A stretch of DNA of 64,000 nt, taken from positions 23,890 through 87,889 of the forward strand of contig NZ_FOFB01000026.1 of assembly GCF_900110645.1 (NCBI RefSeq), given 5' to 3'. The translations under genes and the position numbers were made by a program. The notes beneath the pieces are model-generated. The model ran no database searches. It was not told the DNA's origin and saw only the letters and a program-made list of their open reading frames with translations. Shown here piece by piece: positions 24,481 through 31,639 of this stretch (position 1 is the first letter of the stretch; the number at the start of each line of letters is the position of its first letter). Origin of the DNA: Neolewinella agarilytica. Its GTDB lineage: Bacteria > Bacteroidota > Bacteroidia > Chitinophagales > Saprospiraceae.

Positions 24481-24807
24481 TTACCAGGGGAGTTCTCCGA
24501 CCTCAATCATCAGGCCGTGTACTCGATCCAGTTCTTTTTTGTTCTTGATTTCCTGCAGGTAGGTCCGCACCATGTAGGGGGCCAGGATCGGCTTCCGGTC
24601 GGTGCCGCCAATTCGGATGGCCCGTCGTTGCTTACTGCAAGTCGTGCTGTGCGCCCGGTAAATCGTATAGCCCTTTTCGCCGTTGGCATAAAGGATATCG
24701 CCGTCTTCAATTTCGGTGGAGGAATAAAAATTCATCCGCTTACCCGTTTCAATCTGAACGGGCGTGATGAGGGAAAGCGTTGGGGAAACAAGGTCAATGA
24801 TTCGCAT
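24481..24807 (-). CDS. hypothetical early-region protein (108 aa)
   Basis: Read from the ATG at 24807 (MRIIDLVSPT). A small alpha/beta protein with a PVQIETGKRM strand, an acidic SSTEIEDGDIL segment and a helical C-terminus. No known motif. A copy of the GC-rich repeat (about 24821-24841) sits just upstream of this start. It lies between excisionase-like and replication-type genes, so an early regulatory role is likely but unproven. Confidence 0.5.
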   Translation of the reverse strand: MRIIDLVSPTLSLITPVQIETGKRMNFYSSTEIEDGDILYANGEKGYTIYRAHSTTCSKQRRAIRIGGTDRKPILAPYMVRTYLQEIKNKKELDRVHGLMIEVGELPW

Positions 24808-24868
24808 GAAAAAAGGGGTGGGCGCTGAACGCCGGTGCAATGAGAAGTTGAAAAAGCAGAGGGGAGGG

Positions 24869-25201
24869 TCAGAGTAGGTACACGTCGCCAGCTTTGACGC
24901 GCACGGCCAGGGTTTCGACTTCCTGGCGGGAGTAAGTAAAAGGCTTGCACTGTCCGAAAATGGTCAGGTGGCCATGGTCCCGGCACCACTGCAAAAACTT
25001 GTGATGGCCCGACTTATTCGGGCGCTTACCGAGAGCAATCGCTACTTCATCGCCGGTCATCCAATCGGATTTCTCTTTCCGGTTCGCCAGTAGCTCGTTG
25101 GTACGGCGTTGCTCTTCCAGCAGCTGAGCGTTTACTTCCATCAGCTGCGAGAAGGCTTCTGCCAGCGTGGGCGGTAGGGGAGCGTTTAGAACAAGTCCCA
25201 T
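24869..25201 (-). CDS. small DNA-binding (excisionase-like) protein
   Basis: 110 residues from the ATG at 25201, which overlaps the upstream stop by one base. A helical N-terminus (FSQLMEVNAQLLEEQRRTNELL) may dimerise; the C-terminal half (about 48-110, WMTGDEVAIALGKRPNKSGHHKFLQW) resembles MerR/excisionase-type winged helices. It may direct excision of the element, as expected for a gene near the repressor, though integrase and this gene lie far apart. Confidence 0.5.
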   Translation of the reverse strand: MGLVLNAPLPPTLAEAFSQLMEVNAQLLEEQRRTNELLANRKEKSDWMTGDEVAIALGKRPNKSGHHKFLQWCRDHGHLTIFGQCKPFTYSRQEVETLAVRVKAGDVYLL

Positions 25202-25548
25202 TAGGCGGCAACATTTACACGGCCCAGCTGGCAACCCTGGGGGTGCAGCATCTTATCGAATTCAGAAACGGTGCATCCGTCCAGGCCAGCGCCGAAGTTG
25301 ATCACCAACTCCCCAAACCAATCTTTGATCTTTAGCAGGTCGGCAAAAGCTGCTAACTCATCAGCCGGAAAATCCCGGGGAGTGTTAATCCGTCGAGTAA
25401 GGCGGGTAGTCGTGTAATCCATCCCTAAACGGTGGCCCATTTCGTTGGCAAACTGGCTCCGGGATTTCCCTTGCTCCCTAAGTCGGTCCTCAACGAACCG
25501 CTCCAGGGTAGGGGTCACTAATTGTTTTGTCTTTGCGGTAGGAAACAT
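25201..25548 (-). CDS. Cro-like HTH regulator (115 aa)
   Basis: First gene of the leftward early block, transcribed divergently from the Xre repressor at 25776. The region at about 27-75 (SRSQFANEMGHRLGMDYTTTRLTRRINTP) looks like a lambda-repressor-type HTH followed by a helical part. The divergent arrangement with a repressor and shared 227-bp control region fits a Cro-type switch. No exact family assignment. Confidence 0.5.
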   Translation of the reverse strand: MFPTAKTKQLVTPTLERFVEDRLREQGKSRSQFANEMGHRLGMDYTTTRLTRRINTPRDFPADELAAFADLLKIKDWFGELVINFGAGLDGCTVSEFDKMLHPQGCQLGRVNVAA

Positions 25549-25628
25549 GGCAATGAGATTGTAGTACCCGTCTGCCCGGGCATGGGATGCCCCGTCCGCC
25601 CATTAGCAACTTTTACGGGCAAAACTCA

Positions 25629-25683
25629 AACTTTATGGTACTGATGTTATACTTTTGGGTTAGTATCTCTAACTTTACAGTAC
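25629..25683. promoter_or_regulatory. paired operator-like repeats between divergent regulators
   Basis: AACTTTATGGTAC (25629-25641) and AACTTTACAGTAC (25671-25683) are 42 bp apart in direct orientation within the region between the two divergent regulator genes. The second extends into a near-palindrome, TTTACAGTACAAA. A CAAATA at 25683-25688 with CAAA at 25712-25715 could be a leftward promoter. They are good candidates for repressor operators. A related 27-bp copy lies outside the element at 32913. Confidence 0.5.
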
Positions 25684-25775
25684 AAATATGTGCAGTTTAA
25701 ATCAACAAGTGCAAATAAAATTGAACATTTGTAGATTTTTACAAAACGTTTCGCTCTTGTATTTGGATTAAACCT

Positions 25776-26138
25776 ATGTATTTAGCAAAGAACCTTAGCC
25801 ATTTAAGTCATGAAAAGCGAGTAAACAATGCCGCCTTGGCTAAAATGTTAAATATTTCTAGATCGCAGGTTGGTAACTATATGACGGGTACTTCAGCTCC
25901 AAAAATTGAAACTTTAATTCAATTAGCCGAGTTCTTCGACGTCAATCTCGACGACCTCATTCTGAAGGATTTGAGCCAGGAAGCTGGCCGTCCGTTTGGC
26001 GCTGAGGGGGAAGGTCAGGAAGAGGCTGATTCTACGCTGAAGCGGATGAATGAGCTTCTGGAGCAGCGGGTAAAGGTTGTTGAGATGGCGCTGAAAGAAG
26101 AAAACCCTGAACTGGCTAAGCGGCTGGGGATAGAGTAG
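25776..26138 (+). CDS. Xre-family repressor of the element
   Basis: 120 residues. N-terminal HTH (about 1-62; NNAALAKMLNISRSQVGNYMTGTSAPKIETL) of the Cro/CI type, then a Gly/Glu-rich hinge and a C-terminal coiled-coil (about 85-115) likely for oligomerisation. No peptidase domain, so it is not a LexA-like self-cleaving repressor. It is divergent from the early leftward genes, with operator-like repeats between, and probably keeps the element dormant. Confidence 0.8.
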   Translation: MYLAKNLSHLSHEKRVNNAALAKMLNISRSQVGNYMTGTSAPKIETLIQLAEFFDVNLDDLILKDLSQEAGRPFGAEGEGQEEADSTLKRMNELLEQRVKVVEMALKEENPELAKRLGIE

Positions 26139-26178
26139 ATTTTTTAACCTAGCCTTTTGGCTTGAAAACCTATACCCT

Positions 26179-26436
26179 ATGAAACATAAAGGTGAAATAC
26201 TTGATACTAGCGGAGAGCTCGTAGGAAAATATGAGTTTGATGATGATGGCATTATGCCCTTTATTCTCGTGAATAATCAACAGAAAACTATTAGTATAAG
26301 TACGAGCAAAGCGGGGATGTCATCGTCCCGACGGAATACTTCTCAGTCTAAACAATCCCCTGTAAAGTCTTGGGATGAAGCCAAAGAATTTATCTACTCT
26401 TGTTTTGATCAGGAGGTGGAAATTAAGCAGGGTTGA
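26179..26436 (+). CDS. hypothetical protein (85 aa)
   Basis: Small soluble protein 40 bp after the repressor. The first half looks like beta strands (MKHKGEILDTSGELVGKYEF; ILVNNQQKTISIST), the middle is Ser/Arg/Gln-rich, and the end is helical (WDEAKEFIYSCFD). No family recognised. Probably cotranscribed with the repressor and the next small membrane genes. Confidence 0.5.
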   Translation: MKHKGEILDTSGELVGKYEFDDDGIMPFILVNNQQKTISISTSKAGMSSSRRNTSQSKQSPVKSWDEAKEFIYSCFDQEVEIKQG

Positions 26437-26447
26437 ATACTGGCCAC

Positions 26448-26612
26448 ATGACCGTCCTGCAACGCCTCCGCTACCTCCTATGCCTACCGATGAACCTGTT
26501 TTGGGTTCCGGAAAATCCTAGTGAGAATGAGCTTTATAGCTTTGTGGAGATTGCTGGGTTTTATGGGGTTTGGGGGGTGTTGATTTGGTGGATTTTGGAC
26601 CAGTACAAATAG
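26448..26612 (+). CDS. 54-aa small membrane protein
   Basis: Frame beginning MTVLQRLRYLLCLPMN; a hydrophobic, Trp-rich segment (FYGVWGVLIWWIL) near the C-terminus and an amphipathic start. It begins 11 bp after the preceding stop and ends 5 bp before the next gene's ATG, which supports its being real. Function unknown. Confidence 0.45.
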   Translation: MTVLQRLRYLLCLPMNLFWVPENPSENELYSFVEIAGFYGVWGVLIWWILDQYK

Positions 26613-26617
26613 CAAAT

Positions 26618-26983
26618 ATGACTAAGGATAATAACCAGCCTAAAGAGATCAATGCCCCTGATGAAGATACCATTGTAAATTTCAAACTTAAGCAGCTATA
26701 CAAGATAGGAGCGGCCGTAGTCGTAGTCATAGGTCTAATTACTGGCGGATATGCCGTCTACAGTAATATGGAGAACAGATTAGCAAACATGGAGGCTGAT
26801 AAGTCTCGTTTCCAGTCTGTTGTGAGGGCTGAATTGCCCGAGTTGGTCGAAAAAGAAGTCCGTAAAAGACTCAAACGTGACAATCAAATCGTTACTTTGT
26901 TGAACGACTATACATGTGATGAGTTAGCTCTTCACGTGTCAGATCTCAAAAAGATCATCGATTTGAAAAACTGTCCACAATGA
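26618..26983 (+). CDS. single-pass membrane protein (121 aa)
   Basis: Read from the ATG at 26618 (MTKDNNQPKE); the longer frame to 26570 overlaps the small upstream gene. Acidic/polar start, one membrane helix (about 32-50, IGAAVVVVIGLITGGYAVY), then a charged helical part and two cysteines near the end (TCDELAL and NCPQ). The stop overlaps the next start by 4 bases, so the two proteins are made together. Confidence 0.55.
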   Translation: MTKDNNQPKEINAPDEDTIVNFKLKQLYKIGAAVVVVIGLITGGYAVYSNMENRLANMEADKSRFQSVVRAELPELVEKEVRKRLKRDNQIVTLLNDYTCDELALHVSDLKKIIDLKNCPQ

Positions 26984-27624
26984 CGCTTCAACTCTTAGAA
27001 TCAATTCTGTACTGGCTAAAGCTACTCTTGGTAGTTTTGTGCTGCTCTTTGGTAGCGGCCGCCGTGGCTGCTTACATATCTCTTAATGCTCGTTTGGATC
27101 AGTTGGAATCTGGTCCAACAATAGAATTATCGGATAATCTAATTTGGTCGCTTATTCAGGATACCACAATTGAGGAATCTTCTGAATTAGGAGGCTTTAG
27201 GGAAAACCTTACAGCCGCTTTAGTAGTCTATGACGAAGCAAACATTGTGCCTGAGTTGAGCGAGATGGAAATCATTAATTTCAAACGGGCAATAGATATG
27301 TTAAACCCCAGAAATATCAACTTTAAATTAAAGCTTGTTGAGTTTTTGGAGGGCCCAATGGACGTTCAAAAACTAATGGCCATTTTTGATAAAGACCCAC
27401 TACAATTTGATTTGATTTTTGCTTTGATTCCTCAATACGGTTCTGCTGAAGAGCCTTTGTTCCTGGTCAATGGCTTGGACATAAAGCAAAAGCTCAGTTT
27501 AATTGATCAAGTGCCTCGAAATTTACCAGCCACCCACCTAGTCGCCAGAAACGAACTGGATAGTCTATGGAATGTAGAAAAGCTGGCTTTAAGCATTGGT
27601 AATCTTGGTCGAAGGCATGACTAA
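26980..27624 (+). CDS. single-pass membrane protein (214 aa)
   Basis: An N-terminal membrane helix (about 10-32, LKLLLVVLCCSLVAAAVAAYI) and a mostly helical soluble domain of ~180 residues. No enzyme motif. Coupled to the preceding membrane gene (ATGA overlap) and downstream of the repressor, it may be expressed in the dormant state, like superinfection-exclusion proteins of other prophages. That role is a guess from position. Confidence 0.5.
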   Translation: MTLQLLESILYWLKLLLVVLCCSLVAAAVAAYISLNARLDQLESGPTIELSDNLIWSLIQDTTIEESSELGGFRENLTAALVVYDEANIVPELSEMEIINFKRAIDMLNPRNINFKLKLVEFLEGPMDVQKLMAIFDKDPLQFDLIFALIPQYGSAEEPLFLVNGLDIKQKLSLIDQVPRNLPATHLVARNELDSLWNVEKLALSIGNLGRRHD

Positions 27625-27659
27625 AGCCATACCGTAATGATTTGTATAGCAATCAAAAG

Positions 27660-27691
27660 GCCCCGATCGCTCACCAGCGGCCGGGGCTTTT
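27660..27691 (+). terminator. intrinsic terminator after the repressor operon
   Basis: GCCCCG (27660-27665) and CGCT pair with AGCG and CGGGGC (27682-27687), followed by TTTT. It closes the rightward operon of repressor and membrane genes 35 bp after the last stop. Confidence 0.75.
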
Positions 27692-28019
27692 CCATGTCTA
27701 AAAACTTTAATGTGTTTCAAAACTTGCACAATTAAAAACAAAGTGTTTGTTTTACATTCTCTCTTGTTGCAAACTTCAAACACAATTGAATCCTACTAAA
27801 GAGGCTAGAATCCGGCGCATCCGCGCGGAGCTGGCCACTGCATGCCCAGCACGTCGTTTCGTGCTAATGATCCAACTGATCGCCCTTTATGGGCGAAGCT
27901 GATGCTTTTGTTTATCTCTGCACTGTTTCCTGCTGCTTGGCCTTTTGAGTCCATATCGAAACATACTTGTTTTGTGATGAATTCATACTGCCTGGTGGTT
28001 TGTCTCCTAGGTGAGTTTT
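27692..28019. other. mostly noncoding AT-rich spacer
   Basis: Between the terminator and the convergent HAD gene. One small frame (27786-27902) is a weak gene candidate; otherwise nothing supported is seen. Confidence 0.5.
27786..27902 (+). CDS. possible 38-aa basic peptide (TTG start)
   Basis: From a TTG at 27786 the frame reads NPTKEARIRRIRAELA and continues through a hydrophobic helix to TGA. The even mix of charged and hydrophobic residues looks protein-like, but the start codon is weak and no other support exists. Confidence 0.25.
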   Translation: MNPTKEARIRRIRAELATACPARRFVLMIQLIALYGRS

Positions 28020-29411
28020 TTACCGGTCATTTAAAGTAGAACTAACGGGATCTAAGAAATAAGAGATTATAGCAATTATTATCAGTGTTAAGAAGAGTAG
28101 CCCATAAAAAACATAGTATTTATTCCTAGAATGAATTTTTTTATCCTTGTAAAAACTATGAGGACTTTCTTTACCAATTGCATGTGTAAGTCTCATCTCT
28201 GGAAGCTTATGTGCCCACCGATCCTCAATGTAAATACCTTGTTTCACTGCCCCAATCAGCAACTTATGATACCAAGCCCTATCCATATAAAAAAAAGCAA
28301 ACATGATAAATAAGCCTGTAACAGCTACGCCGGTCGACAATGGAATTTCCAACTCTGAAATTTTCACTGAAAATCCTTCTTTAATCAGAAAACCAATAGC
28401 TCCAATTATAAATGTAAAAGTAGTTAATGCTATGTTTCTTATTCTGAGTTCAATATCATTAAAGTGCTGTTGGACATCAATCGTCTTTTGCCAGATCGTA
28501 ATAACATGACTAACATTCTCATGGTAATTAATCTCATCAAATGGGAAAAATTCAAAATGATCAAGTATTTCCTCAAAGGATTTTTCCAACCTAAGGCTTG
28601 GAATTGGATTATCTCCATTATCCTTGTTATACTTGGCTTCGCGTAGAATATCTTCATCAGTCCAGTGAGAAACTTCCTTTAGCAGCTCGTATATTTTAGA
28701 GTCTGTATTACTACCATAGGCCGCATGAATAGAGAATACATCAGCATCAATTGCCATGGATACGTCTTTATCCAGCTTATCTCCTATATACAAAGTGTTT
28801 TGTTTAGAAGCATTGAAATCTTTCAAAATAATTTCAAGTATCTCTGGAGCTGGCTTCAAAGTACCCTTAGAAAGGTATCTAAACTGAGTATGCTTTGGTT
28901 CCCAGTGGTCTTCTGGGTAAAATCGATCAACACTTGTTGGTTTACCGTTATCAATAGGAGAATAAACAAAATCAATTAAGCCGTCTAATTTAAGATGTTC
29001 TAACCTTTGCTTTGTGAAGAACGCATTAGACTCTGTAAATGCTATGACTAAGACTCCATGCTTTTTAAGTTTTAAAAGGGTTTCGTATACGCCTGAATAA
29101 AGTTCTAAGTTGTTTTTCTTAAGGTGATAATACTCGTGCAAAATACTCATGCCTTTAGCATTTCTCACATCAACTTTAGACTTTTGCTCTTCGGTTAATG
29201 AAGTCAACTCTTTATACACGTATGAGGATTCGGAGGTACCGTAACGTTTGTGAAGGTTCCTAAAATCTTTTTTGAGTTCTGGTAGTGGAATCGAGAATTC
29301 AGAGCTTATACGATTTAAGTATGGCTCAAATGAGGCATGCCACATCCGTAACCAATCCCATAGAGTATTATCCAAATCTGTGACTACTACATTAACTCGC
29401 TTCATATTCAT
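28020..29411 (-). CDS. HAD-family hydrolase fused to C-terminal membrane helices
   Basis: 463 residues. HAD domain at about 1-255 with all four motifs: VTDLDNTLW (Asp12, Asp14), IAFTES, a KPAPE lysine region and YIGDKLDKDVSMA. Then a helical linker and three hydrophobic helices (about 325-345, 355-378, 430-452) with basic and aromatic residues between. HAD domains usually remove phosphate from small molecules. Joining one to a membrane bundle, next to a restriction-modification cassette on AT-rich mobile cargo, suggests a membrane-acting defence or signalling enzyme. Function not established. The gene faces the membrane operon and is divergent from the controller gene. Confidence 0.7.
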   Translation of the reverse strand: MNMKRVNVVVTDLDNTLWDWLRMWHASFEPYLNRISSEFSIPLPELKKDFRNLHKRYGTSESSYVYKELTSLTEEQKSKVDVRNAKGMSILHEYYHLKKNNLELYSGVYETLLKLKKHGVLVIAFTESNAFFTKQRLEHLKLDGLIDFVYSPIDNGKPTSVDRFYPEDHWEPKHTQFRYLSKGTLKPAPEILEIILKDFNASKQNTLYIGDKLDKDVSMAIDADVFSIHAAYGSNTDSKIYELLKEVSHWTDEDILREAKYNKDNGDNPIPSLRLEKSFEEILDHFEFFPFDEINYHENVSHVITIWQKTIDVQQHFNDIELRIRNIALTTFTFIIGAIGFLIKEGFSVKISELEIPLSTGVAVTGLFIMFAFFYMDRAWYHKLLIGAVKQGIYIEDRWAHKLPEMRLTHAIGKESPHSFYKDKKIHSRNKYYVFYGLLFLTLIIIAIISYFLDPVSSTLNDR

Positions 29412-29578
29412 AAATTTTGCTGTTGCAAGATAGCGATTAGTTACTAAGGTGCTCCTTAAACCACTTATCCCTACTCCTTGATAGGAACGTAAGCATCTTC
29501 TTATTTTTCAGAGATTATGCTAACTATAGTATGTGGCCTGCTCAGCTAAATAGAGGTAGTATTGCACACCCTGAGAAA

Positions 29579-29794
29579 ATGAAGAGTAAAACTGATATTC
29601 TAGTTCATTTTGGCTTGAGAGTTAGAGAACTAAGGACGCAAAACGGAATGTCTCAAGAGCAACTGGCTTTCAAAGCTGGAGTGCATCGTACCTACATCGG
29701 TATGATTGAGAGAGCAGAAAAAAACGTCACGCTCATTAGTATTGAAAAGTTGGCTAATGCCTTAGGGGTTTCAATCACTACCTTATTTGAATGA
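29579..29794 (+). CDS. restriction-modification controller (C-protein-like HTH)
   Basis: 71 residues from the ATG at 29579 (MKSKTDILVHFG). A single HTH_3 domain (VRELRTQNGMSQEQLAFKAGVHRTYIGMIERAEKN) nearly fills it, as in C proteins that delay restriction until methylation is done. It stands 4 bp upstream of the endonuclease gene. Earlier in-frame starts reach back to 29531 but lack support. C-box sequences were not clearly seen upstream. Confidence 0.75.
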   Translation: MKSKTDILVHFGLRVRELRTQNGMSQEQLAFKAGVHRTYIGMIERAEKNVTLISIEKLANALGVSITTLFE

Positions 29795-29798
29795 CCCT

Positions 29799-30389
29799 AT
29801 GGCTTTAGAAGATCATCTTCCCCCTGAAATACTAGCAATGTATGAAGTGTACGAATGGCGACATGCCGCTGCCGTTCTTCGCTATGAGTTCCCGGCAGAA
29901 TTTGAGGATGTACTGGGCCTACTTAACACATTTAGGCTGACTAGGACAGACATACTAACCAAGGGAGGGAGAAAGAGCCCGATGGCAATAAAACTTGACA
30001 GCTATCTTTATGAACGTGAATGGATAGAGAAGGACTTCGATACTAAAATTGTGGTTGATGGTGTCGTCAATGAAACTCCTACTCATAAAGTAGATTGTTA
30101 CAGAAACAGAGTTGCATTGGAAGTTGAATGGAACAACAAAACTGAGTTCTACGATAGAGATCTAAATAACTTTAGGCTCTTACACGATCGAGAGGTTATA
30201 AGCCTTGGCATCATTGTTACGAGAGCGACTGAATTGCAAACAATTTTCAAACGGTTAGGGAAAGGCTCCTCTTATGGAGCCTCTACAACACATATGGACA
30301 AGCTTGTCCCTAAGATTGATGGAGGCTCAGCAGGAGGCTGCCCAGTGCTAGTCTTTGGAATAAAAGCAGCTCTTTACGTAGAAGAGTAG
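29799..30389 (+). CDS. type II restriction endonuclease, BglII-like
   Basis: 196 residues from the ATG at 29799, 4 bp after the controller stop; a TTG at 29787 would add four residues. The active-site pattern VDCYRNRVALEVEWNNK gives Asp99, Glu108 and Glu110, the D-x8-E-x-(Q/E) spacing of the BglII/BstYI family. The flanking segment LNNFRLLHDREVISLGIIVTR also suits that fold. It should cut a GATC-centred palindrome (AGATCT or RGATCY), but the exact site cannot be read from sequence. Works with the methylase downstream. Confidence 0.72.
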   Translation: MALEDHLPPEILAMYEVYEWRHAAAVLRYEFPAEFEDVLGLLNTFRLTRTDILTKGGRKSPMAIKLDSYLYEREWIEKDFDTKIVVDGVVNETPTHKVDCYRNRVALEVEWNNKTEFYDRDLNNFRLLHDREVISLGIIVTRATELQTIFKRLGKGSSYGASTTHMDKLVPKIDGGSAGGCPVLVFGIKAALYVEE

Positions 30390-30431
30390 ATAAAAAGTTG
30401 TTTCTTCGTGCCAGCTAAAACAAACTTAAGT

Positions 30432-31625
30432 ATGGTTAAGAGCTTGACACCTGACATGCCGCATATAATCAAGTATATGGGGTCAAAACGCAACCTCCTT
30501 GATTTTGTAGTAGAATCTATTGACAGTGTTCGAACCGGTAAAGATCAAAGGCTTTACGATCTATTCGCAGGGTCTTCTGTTGTTGGTGGGTCGTTTAGAA
30601 ATAAAATGCCTGTCACTTGTAATGACGTTCAATCTTACTCTGGGCTAATAGGAAGAGTTTATTTAAACAACTACAACTGGGAAGCCTTCCCTGATAACGT
30701 ATTGTCACGAATAGTTAAAAAAGCTGAAAGTCATATAAAACGTTTTCACAAAGCTCATCCAGGTTTTGAGCTCAGTTATCCTGAACTTCCTAGTCTCAAG
30801 GAAACACTAATTCTTGAAAAAAAGCAACAGCAACTCATTGACCTTAAGTTCGACACTAAGGATCATCTTTTTACAAAATATTTCAGTGGTACTTATTGGT
30901 CTTTTGACCAGTGCCTTTGGATAGATGCTTTATCTTCAGTGGCTAGGTCTAAACCTTACAAGAACACTTTCTTAGCGGATTACATAATCGGCTGCCTCAT
31001 GTTTTCAATGGCATATTGCTCTCAAAGTACTGGACATTATGCACAATACAGAGATGTCACAAAGGATAATCTTTCAGATATTCTGATGTATCGAAAAAAG
31101 AAAATTTTGCCACTTTTTGAAAGCAAGTTTAAATCTTTGGCCCAATACTTCAACGGCTGCAACAATACTGAACACGATCACCAAACAACGAATTACGACT
31201 TTAGAGAAGCTCTAAAATACATCGAGCCTAATTCAATTGTTTACGCTGATCCTCCGTATCAGTTTGTTCACTACAGCCGGTTTTACCATGCTCTTGAAAC
31301 TTTGGTAAAGTACGATTATCCTGAAGTCAAATTTAAAGGTCGGTATCGCACTGATCGCCATCAATCAGATTTTTGCATTAAGTCAAAAGTACGAGGTGCC
31401 TTTACTGACCTTTTTGCAAATGTCGCAAGTGCAGATTCATCACTAGTTTTAAGTTATAGTGAAACAGGAATGATCTCTTTTGATGATCTTTTGAGGCTTG
31501 CCAAAGAGACTATGAAAGGGTACAAAGTAGAGGTCAGAGAACTTGATTATATTCATAGCACCATGGGCAGACAAAAAGACAAAAGTCGAAAGGTCGTAGA
31601 AGTAATGCTTATTTGCAGTAAATAG
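30432..31625 (+). CDS. D12-class adenine-N6 methyltransferase of the restriction-modification cassette
   Basis: 397 residues from the ATG at 30432; a GTG at 30408 is an alternative. The N-terminal IKYMGSKRNLL and LFAGSSVVG form the SAM site, and DPPY at about 273-276 is the catalytic motif. It is longer than solitary Dam enzymes, with a mid-region insert that likely reads the target. It lies 42 bp after the endonuclease and should protect the host sites by adenine methylation. AT-rich like its neighbours. Confidence 0.85.
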   Translation: MVKSLTPDMPHIIKYMGSKRNLLDFVVESIDSVRTGKDQRLYDLFAGSSVVGGSFRNKMPVTCNDVQSYSGLIGRVYLNNYNWEAFPDNVLSRIVKKAESHIKRFHKAHPGFELSYPELPSLKETLILEKKQQQLIDLKFDTKDHLFTKYFSGTYWSFDQCLWIDALSSVARSKPYKNTFLADYIIGCLMFSMAYCSQSTGHYAQYRDVTKDNLSDILMYRKKKILPLFESKFKSLAQYFNGCNNTEHDHQTTNYDFREALKYIEPNSIVYADPPYQFVHYSRFYHALETLVKYDYPEVKFKGRYRTDRHQSDFCIKSKVRGAFTDLFANVASADSSLVLSYSETGMISFDDLLRLAKETMKGYKVEVRELDYIHSTMGRQKDKSRKVVEVMLICSK

Positions 31626-31639
31626 TCCAAGCTAGTTAC

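Noticed and set aside
3909..25548. Tailed prophage
   Set aside because: No portal, terminase, HK97 capsid, tail tube, tape measure or baseplate gene was recognised in any of the proteins.
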